A DNA stretch of 64,000 nucleotides from Cylicocyclus nassatus (GCA_958299035.1 CATQJL010000326.1:4478232-4542231), one strand, 5' to 3'; positions 14,401 through 29,400 are shown, counted from the first letter of the stretch. Numbers and translations are program-made. Notes: generated by a model from the sequence alone, not told the origin.

Positions 14401-17400
14401 TATCGAGAATAGTAAAGACGAAAACGAAATATGATTTCGGATGTCAGAGGTATGGACGAACAGTTTGCGCGGTTTCATAGTCACGGGCAGAATTACTGCG
14501 GTGGGGGCATTCGCGTCCCGCCCCCCTCCACTGCTTTTGCCCGCCCCACCCCGGATATATGCAACAAATGCAGGCGTTCAGCATATAGCAGTGCTGTTCC
14601 TCGTTCTCGTGTCTCGCCACCACGGGTTCGGCAAGGGCAGCTGTAGGGGTGAGACGGGGGGGGGGGATTGAGAGTATGTGTGTGTGGATAACAGGGACAT
14701 GATCGACTTTGTAGTTCATCGGAAGCTGAGGAAGCGGCGACGACGATGCTGCAGAGCTTTGTGACCCCGATCACGCAGCCGAGAATCTAGAAGTTTTTGA
14801 ATTTTTCTAATCATACCGCTTGATAGAAAGATTTTCCTAATTGCGATTTTCCGCTCATTAAAATAGTTTATTTATGTATTTATCTGATACATAAGACGTG
14901 CCACATCTGAAACAAGTAGTTGGAAGTATTTGAGACCATAAGAGCAAAAATTGAACAAAAAAACATCTAATGAGTCAGCCTATGTCCAGTCACCAGATAG
15001 TTTTTTTGAAGAAGAGTAAGAGATTATTTATTAGGGCGGTATAAATCTTGTATGAAGTAAGCTGAGATGAAAATACGAAGCAAAGTTATGAACTTTGTAT
15101 TTTTATTGCAGCTGTCTTTCTTTTAGAACTTTTTAGTACAAAAAACCCTTGTATTTACCTCTTCAAATACAATTTTCCGATTTTTCCCACGCAACTTTTT
15201 TAAGTTCTATGGATCACACAGAACAAATTTTACATTTTTCTTGTCGAGTAATCTGTTTACCTTTTTATCAAATACATCCATTAATGAGACAAGTGAACGT
15301 GTTCTTACAAGAAAGAACACCGGCTAACAGGAACTCAGGATAAATCAGGAAATCAGTCTTTTTCTCAAAACTTTGTTAAGAAAACTTCTTGTGTCTCTAG
15401 GAAGAACTAGCTTCGAATATAATTACTTTTTTTCAACATGGAATCTTCAACAATGATAATCCACCCATTTTTTGGACTCTATAATACTTTTGTCATTCTA
15501 ATAATGATTCCTGCATTTTTCCTGCAATTTTCCGTTAAAAATCTGATAGAATGTAAAAATGTAAGCAAAGCTGGTTTACAATCTTATATTTTTGCTTCGG
15601 TGCCGCTGCCTTTTCTAACACTAAATTAACCAATATTTCTGGGAGGCCAAAATCTTTCTATAACTTTTTTATTTCTGTGAAATTTCCTGAGCTGCGAAAA
15701 TGTTCCAGTTCACTATAGACCAACGTTATTACTATTCTCTAGTTCACTAAATAAAAACTTTGTTCTGGCCACGCACGACAGCTCACAGCTGTTGCTTCTC
15801 GCAATTTGTGCTTTTCACTTTTGCAAAATGCGAGCATTAGAGATAAAGTAAAACGTGAGTGTTCGAACTGTGATATTTTAGACGCTAGTACTCTTTAGAT
15901 AAGAATTTTAGAGCTTTGTTTGAAATTTTAAGGGTATATAGGGCTGCTGTGATGATCAATGTTTACAAGGTGCCCCAAAAGTCTTATGGCTTAAATTTGA
16001 TTGCTATATTTTTGGATTACTGGTTTAATTTTAAAATTATGCCAGAAAATGCGGTAATCATCCTTCACAAAATCCATGTTTGCGAGACCATAATAATCTT
16101 CATATATAATTGAGGAACATGAAATTATCGCTAAAATCTTTTTTTTTACAAAGTCTTCAATATTCCGCAACTTTGAAAATTTTCGAACAATCCGGCTTTT
16201 TCGGAATTCGAATGCTATATTGTGTTTTTAGATGTTTGAGTTATGTCTGCAAAAAATCTTATATGTGTGTGATCTTCGTTTTGTTTTTATCAGAAAAAAT
16301 AGTAGGGTGCAAGACTTTTGAGACACCTTGTACTTTTTTGTTGTGCTCAAACCCGAAGAAGTGCTGATTTCCAAGATCTGTTTTTCCTAGAGGCTTTTCC
16401 TCCCATTTCTGCTCCAAGTTGGATTCTTTAAAAATCTCCCAGCTGTACGAGAAGGATAATGACGTTGAACCACCGGATTGCTGGTCGAAGTTTGAGAGCG
16501 GGAGGAGAAGCACATGTGGGCACAAATGTTTTTCGGGTGTGCTATACCACCATCGAACGGGAGGACGACATGTGTTTTGCGATTCCTTCCAATAAATAAG
16601 TGATGTGTGTTCTATGTTGTCCATATACAAACAAACTCTCTGATATTACATTCAGATAGGAGTCAGTGGCCATTTTGTGTTGTTTTCAAAATAAATGGCC
16701 GCTTTTGAAATGGGCCTGGAAGCTTCAAAGGCTTCTTCTTCTCCATCGAATTCACAAACGCTGAGCCGCTCAGCTGTTGCCAGGCATCGATCGTCTTAGT
16801 TCGAGTTCGTTTGTGTTCGGCCCCGAATTTTTCGGCACCGAACCCTGGGACCGATACCCGCACCCAAACCCCAATCTACTAGGGTTTAGTAAAGCTCGTA
16901 GTCAACCAAAGCTTACATGCATATTCTAATTAGAGAAGCGAAGCCCCCCAGTGCACACATAGAATGCCGTCAATGCTCGCATCAGTGACGCTAATTTCAT
17001 TTGAATACCGAATTCAGAGTGATGGTGATACGCTATTCTAGCCATCGTCAATGCCCATTACTCACCGTTACTAGGGTAGGGCAGACATTTATTTCTAGAA
17101 AGGATTCAAGGCTTTCAGGGAAAATTCGTATTGTGCAGGGATTTAAGCTGAAAAAGATGGATTTCGAAAAATTAAAACTTTGAATCCAAGTTGAAAATCA
17201 TAACGAAGCCGCCAAAAGCTCCTACGATTTTTTTGTTCAAGTTCCTGCTAGTCTAAATTTTTTGTTGTTGTTAGAACACGCTTATTTGACTCATAAATAA
17301 TAGTCAATAAATAGATAAATAAATAAATTTCATTGGATTTTTTCCCTATAATAACCACGTTAATTTTATCAGCAATGAATAGGGTTGTTAAGAATAAAAA

Positions 17401-20400
17401 TTATTAAATTTCTTCAGGATTTTTTTTGTCAGAACAATGTTTGTTTGACGTATAAATAAACTTGATAATTCAATAAATAAATAAATGGATTTCTCCAAGA
17501 TGTTTTTTCTCATTAGAACCACGTTTTTTGGCGCATCAATAAATGCAGTCAATAGCAAAATGAAGCCTATAAAATAAATTTTTGGAATTTCTTGAAAAAG
17601 CCCAAAATTCGATTTGAGATCTACGAATGGACTACCAAAGACTCCTATAATTTTTATCATGACATCCTAACACACGACTTTGTTCTTGAATTTTTTTTAC
17701 TTTATGATTATTATTTCAATAAATTCCTATAGCAATCTTTGTGAAGTCAAAGTATTACTATCAAGATGTTTTCTTTTGATAATCATATTCGTCCATCGAT
17801 TAATGCAGTCAATAAATTATTAAATCAAAAAAAATTTTCAGTATCGTCCTTATCTCTAAGCTACTAATATAATCTCCCAAACTTGTGAAGAAGTCATGAA
17901 ACAGCGTCGCATCTTATCAGCCATCGTTTTGACCTTTTAGTTCATAAAGCGAAAGAGTATAGTATGAGAATATAAACATGTATGCATGTATAAACACGTG
18001 AGTACTCTTAGGTAATAGATACAAACTAAACTCGTTCAAGTACATTGATGTTACAATTTCTTGAGTGCAAGAGAACTTTTATGATAGGTAATTCGGCAAC
18101 TTTGAAGCAAAATTCGAATGGGTTTGAGAAGTGTTCTGTTTATCAGTTAAAGTGAACTTGTTAGATGTTTATAGTAATTCTAGCGACCATAAAATCAAAA
18201 GTTATAACAAGGAACTTCACATGTCATTATTTTTTGTGTTCTCAGATGTCTGTAAACATCAATCATAATCGGAAACAATCTTTTTTGTATATACTTAGGT
18301 CTATTTATGATTTTTGCCTTTATAGTCTGCTATAAAAACAGGCACAATCTGCTATGATTTTTGCCACCTATTGCAATTTTGGAGTCTCCCAATAACCTTT
18401 CTAAAATAATACAATGACGCAGAAATAAAACTTTGAATGCTCGAAAATGGGAGGAAATAGATTTGTTCCTTTCAGAAAAAGTATGGCAATAAATTCAAGA
18501 AATCTTTCTATGCACCTAGAAAACTAGGAAATTCCGAGTGAACAATATAACAGCAGCATCTGGTTGAACTTACATTTTCATACAGAAATTTCTTTTTCAT
18601 AACAGGACTTACCACAAAAAACTCTTTTTCTTATCATCTCAAATGAATTTATACGAATCGGCTATAGTTAGACTAAATTGCTTGTCTTTTCAAAAGAAAT
18701 GACGCAAATGTTATCTCCACCTGTCCCTTTCTCTTTCTACTTGCTTTTTCTCATCGAAACGCACCTGTTTGTCGAACACGCTTTCTAGACATTTTATGAA
18801 CTTGTGCCTGAGTGTGTAAGTTATCATATTACATATCCAAAAAGTCTAAATTGTAGTATCACGTGTACTAAACGAGTCCCTTCATGTGCTAACAGTGTTG
18901 ATAAATCAGAGAGAAATGGAAATGGAATTTCTATAGAAATCGTAACTTTTTTGTCATTCTAGGCATCAGTCTCCTCTTCACATTTTCGACTTAATTAGAA
19001 TGTTTTCCGTCAAAAAGCATGAGCAGAAAACAAGAAATAATAAATTTGATTAGCATGAGCTTTATGTAGGATGCTAGGAGCTATCGGACTGGGATGGATT
19101 AATTAGATAATTTGAAATTAGAAGATTAAAATTAAAATTGTGAATTGATAAAATTAAAATTAGTAATATTAGGGCCTCAATTTTTATTTGCAGCAGTAGC
19201 ATACTCTTCTGACATTTATTTCTTTTTTCAATTTTCTACAAATCAAGTTTCCCTTGGTGATCAATAATTGCTTAATTTTGATCCAAAGGTACTTGTAAAA
19301 GGCTAAGTTTGCCAAACAATGTGTTTTTTTCTGTATAAGCTCCACCAAAAATGCCTCCCAACTTGAATCAATAAAAATTTTTCTTCTTAATTTCATGCTA
19401 TTTTCCCAGACAAATGCGATGTACGTGTTTTGAATGAGAAGCGGTTTTTTTTTCGCTACATCCTTGAAGTCTACACTTGCTTCGCTTGCACTTTAATAAG
19501 CCTAATAGAGCTTTGAGAAAAAGCAACTGTTTCTATCTCTTTCAGAATGGCTACAAACTCAACGATACTGGCATATATATCAATGACAAACAACAGCTAC
19601 AAATACGAGAGGCAAAGGTCAATTATCTAGACTTTTTCGTGTTTTTTTAAACTATAGATCCAAGATTTTTTGCAGGCTGAAGATGCTGGCCGTTACTCAT
19701 GCATTGCTGAGAATAAACCTGGACGAGCCGAAAAAGATCTTGTGGTTTCTATTCTCAGTGAGACAATTTGATTATTTGCCGTCACAAAGCAATAGCAGCG
19801 GCAGAAAAGAATTTTTTTCAGAACCTCCGGTAATGGAAAGTCGTTTTGCACCAAAGGAAGTTCAACAAGGCCACCAACTGACCTTGCAGTGTCCTCTAGA
19901 GGCAAGCTTATATACCCTGACTCAAAAAATGACGTGATTCCTGAAAAAAAATGAATTTAGGATCCTACCGTCGAATTTTTCTGGACCAAAAATGGTATAC
20001 CTGTAACAACATCCGATAAAGTGCAGGTAAAAATTCACGTTTTTTTTTGTCTTTATGACCCTGAAACTAAAGTGTTTATGATTTTTTAGATTTCTGTACG
20101 TCGCGACAAACTTTACCTCATGGATGCTGAGCCATCCGACAGCGCACAATACGCTTGCATTGCAAGAAATCAGGCCGGAGAGGATCAATCCGTTTTTGAC
20201 ACGATTGTGAACGGTAAAGCGGTTTATTATGTTATTTGTTAAGCTATTATTAAGCCATCTCCCAAGAGGCAACATATGCGCTTCATTCGTGGTCAGAACA
20301 TCCAACTTGTACCTTGACCCAGACCGTACTCGTTCGAGCCAACCACTCAGCGCGAATACGGTTGTGGGCGAGACTTCACAGTTGATTTTTTCAGTCCTGA

Positions 20401-23400
20401 ATTAACAAATAAAGTTCCGCTTGGGTTGTGGCTTAGCTAAGGTTTTAATTAGTACTCTTTAGAAGTTCATTCCAAGCTGTAAATGTTTTCATTCTAGTGG
20501 CACCCAAAATTCGTGGTCCATCATTCCGTTCGATTGATGTGATTCTCAATCAAACTGTGGAATTAGCATGCGATGTGGAAGGTACCCCTGCCCCGACTAT
20601 AACATGGTTGATGGACGGCAAAGCTCTTCTCGAAACCGAAAATATTCAGGTAATATTTTAGAGTTTACAGGCATGATTTCCTGGAACTCTACTAGCTTCC
20701 TGATCCAAAGATAAATGGTATTATTTTGGCACATTCAGTTTGTGGATAACGGTCGTATACTTCTTTTGAACCATGTACAAAGTGAAGAAGAAGGTCGATA
20801 TACGTGTAAAGCCGAGAACAAAGCTGGTAAAGCAGAGGCAGATACGTACGTACAGGTTACAGGTGGGTTACGAATCATGTATCCAGAAACTTATAAGTAG
20901 AGGCAAATAAAACTTTACAATTTTATCCAAAATCCCATGCACTGTCAATTTTTATGTAAAGGCAATCCATGCTGCGAGCGGGGATTTGAACTTCTTTCCC
21001 GCCTAATTTGATCCGCTTACTTGGATATCACACTAGGGTGTGTTCAACTTAAGAAAACAAATGTTTGACATACGATTTCATACACTCCCTAACATATACC
21101 CACTGTTTCACAAAAATAAAGGCTAACTGAAATGGACTGAAAGCTTTTATCCATAGAAGTTGAAAGGTGACAGACAATTTTGTGCGCCTATCCAGTTCGA
21201 GTTTCATCTCAGCAAGTCTAAAACCACTTTTCTTACTTAAAGTCATAAGGATATTCCTTCTTGGTTTTTTTTGACAAACCAAAGGTTCAAATCGCTACGA
21301 CATCAGGGTCAAATAAGTGTTTTTCCCTTATGAATGGAGTCAAGGTAAACACTTTTGAAGCAAACCTCCAAATGTAAAATTAGTGTGGGCGAAAATTTCT
21401 GCAGTATGCTTGCAGACGTGCACAAAACAAGGAATAAAACATGACATATTTTTGCAACTTTTGCAAAGACTTATTTTTCGTGCAAATTGCAAATGGGACG
21501 TTCGCAATTCATAAATTCACTGGGATAGATGTAGCGATTGAATAAGTACTTTGTTGTTATCGAATCTGTTCGTTAGGATATCTCCATAATATATTGCTGC
21601 CTTTTGACCAGTGGACTGGGCCTCTTGTAAATTTTTGGTGCTATTTCATGGGAAGAGACGCAGACATGAGAGTAACCTAAGATTCCTTGCCATAAAAGGG
21701 CGACGCAATATTGTGCACAACTTTACTATCGCGCTCAGTTTTTGTAATTTTTACCACATGTTTTCAATTCTCCAGCTCCGCCACGAGTGTTCATGCAGTC
21801 CGACGAGATGAAAGTTGTAGCTGGCAGGGGAGCAACTATTCGTTGCGAGGTTAATTTCGCTTAAATCTTGTAAGGGTTCTACACTCGATTAACATTTGTG
21901 TTTTAGGTCTTCGGAAATCCACCACCGAAAGTTGAATGGATGAAGAACGGACAGCTATTCCAATCTGAGCTTTTACAAAGCTCAACAAATCTAGCATATC
22001 TCCATCTAAGGGAAGCTAGCGTAGAGGATGCTGGAAGGTAGAAAGGAAATTCTCAGGAACGAAATTTACTAAAATTCGTATTTCAGGTACACATGTATCG
22101 CAATGAATCGAGCTGGTGAACAAAGAGCAAGCACACAACTTCACGTGCTAGGTACATCATAAAGATTGTTCATACTACTTTCCTGATTCCTATTCTTGCA
22201 ATTCCCATTATCCATGGAGCGCGGAAGCTGACCTCCATAATGTTGTAGCTGAGCATCGAAAATAGCATCTTGCGCATCTTCTTATCATAAGTCAGCAAAA
22301 ACTAAAACACGATCACAGTAGAACAAAATAAATGGATAATGTTATTACTTGATCATTGGTGGAGTCCTGCAATGTAAAAATGTTAAAATCTAGGTATAAT
22401 ATCTCCCATAAAAATTTCGTTTCGTCCCTCCCCTAGGCGGGGTTTCTATTTTCTAGACCCTCTTTAGGACTCCATAGTAAGGAGAGAAGGCCTACAATGT
22501 TTGTGAACAATTTTGGAAAACTGTAACGCTCATTTTACGAGTTGCGGATTTTTTTTTTGAATTTTTCGCGCTCGACGGTCAAAGAAATTACAGTAATCAC
22601 AGGAGAAAAATGGTCAAACCCATACAGTACCCACATGGAATAAGCCCATGTCGGATTAGGGAACTATCTTCGTGTATGATCTGTATTTTTAGTGATCCCC
22701 GTAATCGAAGATGCGGAGCGGGTCATCCAGGTCAAAGAGAACAACACTCTGAACATTGATTGCATTGCCACTGGTATTCCTACTCCTCAGATTAGCTGGA
22801 AAAAGGATGGACAGCCTCTGGATGGTGAGTCTAGAAGATTTTAGGTCTATTTTACTATATAATGACATTTCAGACGTACAAGGAAGTCGTTTGCTTGTTC
22901 CTCAAGCGACTACTTCCGATGCCGGTAGATACACCTGCACTGCCCGTAATGAAGCCGGCCATGTGTCGGCTGATTTCGCAGTTGACGTTTTTAGCCGGCC
23001 AAGGTTCAAAGATATAAAGAAAGAGGTTCAGGTGAGCTTGACAGTCACACATTTCGTTGTTTATGATACACTCATAGTTGAAAATCTATTTTAGGTAATT
23101 GATGGAGATCAAGCCCGTCTTGAGTGTAAAGTTGAAGGACATCCGACACCAACTGTTAGGTAAAAATATTCTCTAACATTCTTTTTCATTATATTCTGTC
23201 TCAGTAGGTCTCAGTCATTCGTCTGAGCTATCATCACACTCAATATTCCTCTTGTGGGAATCATGATTTTGCTTTCCAAATTCCGATGTCAAGATTCTTG
23301 CTTAATTGTTTTTTTTTGTTGTAATGGCAATGTCTGACAATTTAATATCTGGACTTTCCATGGGGTCTAGTCAAACCTTTTGTGGCTACGATCTACTCGC

Positions 23401-26400
23401 AGCCGAAAATGCTCCCCATGTTTCGCCCAATACCATAACTTTTTTGGGCGGGCAATTATCAGCGTCCTCGACTATGGTACTAGGGGGGGGGCAGGCGTTA
23501 TGGAGCAAAGCTACGCCGCATTCCCCTTTGGTATATCCTGAGGGACATTTGCGTTGCGTCGCCTTTAATTGCAGCCGCAGGAGTAACGCACTCCTGCCAG
23601 ATTGGGCCTTTTTCCCTATTGCTACGCCCTGAGATGTTCAAACTGTGTAATTGCAATGAATAAACCAAAAATCAAAAAAAAAACAGATTAAGTTTAAAGA
23701 TGAATTTTGTGATAAATCAAAGGGCTAAATTTGAGTTAAAAGGTGTTCAAGAGAAGTGAAACACGAGAAATAGTAGAGGAAAGGGACAGAAACTTCCCGT
23801 CAGTGACTTCTTGAGAGAAATCAATTTCCTCTTCTTTTGATTTCCCTGTACCTGCGACAGTTCTTCCTCATGTTCTACTTTAATTCAGTCTCAAAATCCG
23901 TTTACCTTCTACATTTTGATCTCTTTATGTATGGAGAATATGAAGAATGGCTCAATCCGCTGGGTAGCGCTAGCTCCTCTGCGGCTGCATTTAGGAGCGA
24001 CGCAACCCATACGGCCCTCAGGATATACCGCAGGCGAATGCGGCTTAGGCTTTGCTCCATAACGCCACGCCGCCGGTACTAGGCGAAAACATGAAGCTGA
24101 ATGGCTATGATTGGATCGTTTGCGCTGCTGCTTGGGCAGTAGTTTGAGTAGAACTCCCCAAACAGTGTCCACATACCCATTGTCTAGATCCATATTCTGA
24201 AATAATAACTTTAAAGATGGCTTCGAGGTGGACGACCGATCGAGGATATGTCGAACTTTATATTGTCACCTCGTGGAGAAACTTTGATGATTCTGAAAGC
24301 TAGACGTGCTGATGCTGGTTCATATTCTTGTGTGGCAAAAAATGCTGCTGGAGAGACTGAAGCTGGTTTTACTGTGAGATTGAAATTGTGCATTCATAAT
24401 TACTGGCTCTAAAAGATGCGATATTTAGGTCTCTGTCTATACAGCACCTCATATAGAGGAATCTGTAGATCAGAATCCGCATATCGTGCAAGGTAAAACA
24501 CTCACCCTCTATTGTCCTGTGCTTGGAAATCCTGATCCGAAGGTAGGCCAGATTTTTGTTGTGGAATCTAGCCTGGTTTAGAAATTTACATTCTACACCT
24601 ATAGGTTGAATGGCGCAAGGATGGCTTCCCACTTGAGGACGATCCACGATTCACAGTCATTGATGGAAAACATCTTCAAATAGTTATGGCACAGGTGAAC
24701 CTTAAAACGTTTTTAGTTTAGTAGTAGTTTAGTAACGTTTTAGTAGTTTTGATTTTGGTTTAGAAAGACGATGAGGGTCGATATACTTGTCATGCAGTAA
24801 ATGAAGCTGGAATCTTAGACACAGACTACAAGTCTGAAGTTATTGGTAAGTGGACATTTTTTAGGTGGTTAAAGGGTATCTGCTGTGTGCATTTGCCGAC
24901 AACACTTGCGCGTGGGCAAATCTCTGCGTCAGTAATGCTGGGAATTTGCGCGTGCGATGTGAGCGCAAAGTGCACGCAAGGCGCAGCTCGGCAATTCCTT
25001 TACGCGCAAATGTTGTTGGCAAATTTAGACATCTGGAACTGTATTCAATGTAAAGAAAAACAAAATCATTATATGAGTATCAGAATCTGATCTTACCGCT
25101 TTCAGCTCCACCTAAATTCCATCGTACTGGCGAATCTGTATATGAAGTAGTGGAGCATGAAGCGGTCACTCTGGATTGCGCAGTGGCCACGGAGCCAAAA
25201 CCTGAAATCATTTGGTACCGCGGCGAACAACCTCTTTACCTCGCTGGAAATATGGCACTTTCTCCTGATGCTATGGTTAATCTTACACCTTAGTCATTAT
25301 ATGCAAAGAGCAGAAAAAAATTGCATTTGGGGACCAGTTCTCGCCTGAAGACCGGTTCTCGTATCTGGCAAAAAAAATTCTTCTGCTTGCTAAGAGTGGC
25401 ATAACACATTAGTCTTCTTTAGCAACTCACAATTCGTTCGGTTTCTCTGTCTGATGGAGGAAAATACACCTGTAAAGCCAGCAATGAAGCTGGATCTTCT
25501 GACATAGATTTGATTTTGAAGGTGGGTCTTCATTCATAAATTCTATAGAGCAATTTCATTTCCATTTCAGGTGCTTGTCCCACCAAAAATTGACAAATCG
25601 AACATTATTGGCAATCCACTGGCAATTGTGGAGAGAAATATTTATCTAGAATGTCCTGTATCCGGCATTCCGCAACCAACCGTATCATGGACAAAAGATG
25701 GTCGTCCTGTTGACGTTAGGGATAGCAGAATTGTTTTTGCTCAAGTAAGTTTTCCTTTGTAGAAGAAATAGCGTGGTTTACCATTTTCGAAGAATGGATA
25801 TCGTCCAAATTGTTTCTCCAGAACAATCAGACATTCGGAATAGAAGGCGTACGAACAGCCGATCAAGCGCGATATACATGCATCGCTTCGAACAAAGGCG
25901 GAACTGTGGAGCAAGACTTTAATCTAGAAGTGCTAAGTACGTTAACCTTCTTCACGAAAGTTCATAGAATTCCAAAATTTTGGTTTTTAGCCCCACCTGC
26001 TCTTGAATCCACAGAGACCCAAACACATACAAAACGCGAGGGAGATCCATTGTCGATCACTTGCCCAATAAGATCTGCGGTTGATGTGACTTCGGCAGTG
26101 TCGGATGTCAGCTGGATCAAGGATGGACGACCGATTGAACGAGAAAACAACGCTGGCGTTAAGGTTTTCATTTATTAGTTTTAGAGAAACTTTATAAGTA
26201 GACAAATAACAGTCGCTAGCTACCTCAACATAAGGCTTTGGACGTAACTCTAAGCAATTTCGCATATTGCCAGATATTCACAAATCTATCGATCGCAGAT
26301 CCCAAATGGAAGGCTTCATAAAATGTTCCAAATGATCCGTTCTCAGAATGAACGTACCTAAAAATTGAAGCGCGAAGTGTGCCCGAAAATCTGCAGGTCG

Positions 26401-29400
26401 GACTACCTCAATCGCCCGCGGTTTGGCAGAGCTCCAAACGTGTACAACTCATCGTAAACGGTGAAATATACAGAAGGGTCGACTTACAAAAGTTGTGCAC
26501 ATAGTACTTATGGATTTTGCTATAGGTAAATATGAAAAACTTGGCAAAACGCCCAAATGGGGTGCGGTTGATCACGCAGGTGTGCCCGAGGTCTAACAGG
26601 ACTCCATAAATCTCCAAATCTCAACTTTCTTGGTCCAATGAGTGCTTTACTTGCAATTGTATGAAGCTACCGTAGTCTCGCGCAGCCCTTTAATTCATGC
26701 TTGAATAGCAGTGGGCGTGGTTAGCGTCTGCTATTCATCACCGTCGCAGTGCGGGTTACTGTAGCATACTGTAGCAGAGCAAGATAACCGTAAAGGCACG
26801 TATCGTACTTGATCCGCTTCGTACACTTCGCTATTGCTCAAATCAGTGAACTGACCAATAGCGAAGTGGACCAAGTGGATCAAGTAGACATCGGCTTCGC
26901 TATTGTCAGTTCACTGATTTGACCAATTCGCAGTGGATGAAGTGAATCAAGTGAAAGAAGCGGATCAAGTATGGCGCATGCCAAAGATGCAAACTCAATG
27001 TTTCACTGAATTTACCTGAAATAAATATTTTGCAGATTTCGGCCGATGGACGACGACTCCAAATTCCATCAACATCACTTACCGATGCTGGATTGTACAC
27101 ATGTGTTGCGATCAATCGTGCTGGAGAATCATCGCTGGACTTCAAAGTGGAAATACTGTGTACGCACCTAGGAAGCCAGAAATGTCGTGACTTAGAAGAA
27201 CGACATCGCGCTACTTACCAACATCGATGGACCAACGCTACTAACTCATCTACTACTGAAACCGTTAACCGAGTTACTGTAACGACAACTACATCAACAG
27301 CTGTTACAGTAATGCCTAGCACAACGACCATGCGCGTAACGCCAGAAATTATTTTTGAGCTTCCACAAGATTTTGAGCTTGAAGATGATGATTCTATGCT
27401 TCCCAAAAGACGTGTCAAGCGAAATAGAGACTACGAGCGTAGTTTCTTTGAGTATATCCTTAGAGAGCTAAGGCATAAGGACGAATTGGAAGCGAATGGT
27501 CACAAGCGCCCTCGCTTCAAAAAACGTGCTAAAGATGTTTCAGACAATTCGCCTGAACGTCCATATCATTTGCGAAAAAATCATCGAAAGTCTAGGAAAA
27601 ATAAATTAAAAAGGTCTGCCTTTCATCATTCCCATAAGCGCTATTTATAGATTCATATGCTTTTAACTGCCCAACTGTGCAAAGTATGTAGATAGAGCAA
27701 GCTTTCATAATAAAGTGATCTCTATTTCGTGTGTTGATTTCTTCCAGGGAACTCTGGCTTTTTTATGTGTCTCGTGTTATAACATTTCTGAGATTGTTCA
27801 ATAAATTTTAACTGCATGGTTTGCTGTGATTGCATGTTCTCTGCTTTATCTATCCCTGACCAGATTGAACATACATTTACGAAGGATGAAATGTTCGATT
27901 GGGATATTTTTAGGAATGAAAACGTTATCTAAATAAGTACTGAGATCTTACACAGTATCAAGTAGTTTTCTAATCCGCTTTTCAGCTTAGTCATATTAGC
28001 TATACATTATTTTGAAACCAAACCAGAAGACGAGGACAAATTTATTTATAAACGTGTTAAGATTTCCTTAGTTATGAAATTGTGGATAAATCAAAATTTT
28101 AGCAAAGAGGGATAGACCTACTATTTCTTTGCAGGAAGTTGCTTCAAAACCCCGCAAAGAATTTATTAACTAGTATTTATTGTTAGTGTAAATCTCATAT
28201 CTTTATAAGTATTAGTAGAAGATATACATTCAGATTGAGACTGAGGTCAGATTCGCCTTGCCAGCACCGTTCCAGCCGCGTGCTAGCGTCGTACCGGAAC
28301 ATCAATCAATCAATACTGAGAGATCACTTCGGTTCCGGCACGACGGTGGAGCGGCGCCGCACAGCGTCGGCACATGGGCAGTTCTGACGCTGCCAAAGAG
28401 TTGTCTTAATTCTTACCTAGAACGATTACGAAGTCCCTTAGTGTTCATGTTCAACTTACCCTAACCAAGTGTCTGAAATAACACTGTCTTACTGCTTCAA
28501 CTATATCAAGCATGATTCCGAACAAACGAATTGACTGGGAATAAAAATAGTTATTATTTCAGCACCCCCTGCTATAGACAACTCGCGCAATGATGCTTCT
28601 CCGAGAGTTACCGTTGGACGTCCTGTTACGCTTTGGTGTGCGGTAAGCGGACATCCATTTCCGAGCATTACATGGAGGAAGGATGGAGAGGAAGTGAAAC
28701 GTGGGTGACTGGTTACGGTAGCACTGCAAGTTGACAATCTGCATATTCCAGCAAGCGATGTGATCAAGATCCTTGACGAAGGACAAATGCTGGAAATTCT
28801 GGACACAAAGCGAGAACATGCTGGAACATGGACTTGTGCAGCTGAAAATGATGCTGGTGTTAGAGAGCTAGAAATGCAGCTCGATGTCTGGAGTAAGCTA
28901 TGAGAAGAGATATCAAAATTTGTGAGCTAATTCGACCACTTTGCAGTTCCTCCCGTTGTTCGAGTGTCTTCCGAAGCACCCATTAAAGCACTGGGCGAAA
29001 CTGTGACGCTGTTATGTGAAGCTAGTGGAAATCCTCCTCCATCACTCAGCTGGACAAAGGGCGGACAACCGATTATCAACAGTGTGGAAGGTGTTCGCAT
29101 ATCCCTGAAGGTCAGCCGGGGCAGTTTTCTATGGATTGTCAATGTACAGTCTAGCGGCAGACGAAGGCGGCTGCTAAGTGAGCGAAGCGGCGCGAACGCG
29201 GAGGGCAGGCAACTAGCATCACTTGACTTTGTGCCTCAGGTCCCGAACAGAGTTCACCAACTTCAGTCCCCAGGCGAGCTGGCAATGTACCAGTGGTCTG
29301 GCAATTTACCAATACTATTTTCGCAGACCAAAGATGCATAGCATGTATAAATTTCATACATAGATAAGATGCTCTACCTTTTTTACTTGTGGAATACGCC

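Larger units (their letters stand above)
8497..19545. other. Giant him-4 intron (11 kb) with a nested gene and several elements
   Basis: It splits one Ig domain directly after its ITWMK motif. It contains the antisense ADAM-like gene (8552-14370), two MITE-like elements with GGTGTCCCAAA-type ends (9611-9890 and 15964-16332), a more GC-rich and C-tract-rich zone (about 10.6-14.8 kb), a 10-bp tandem repeat (13211-13240), a degenerate repeat zone (17.2-17.9 kb), and otherwise AT-rich sequence without supported features (about 14.8-15.9 and 17.9-19.5 kb). Confidence 0.8.

Noticed and set aside
20965..21035. tRNA gene on the - strand
   Set aside because: A T-loop-like TTCAAATCC and acceptor-like end are present, but no matching 5' strand or good anticodon arm; at most a decayed remnant.
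27215..27418. Val/Ser-rich - strand frame
   Set aside because: Shadow of the Thr-rich read-through tail on the + strand.
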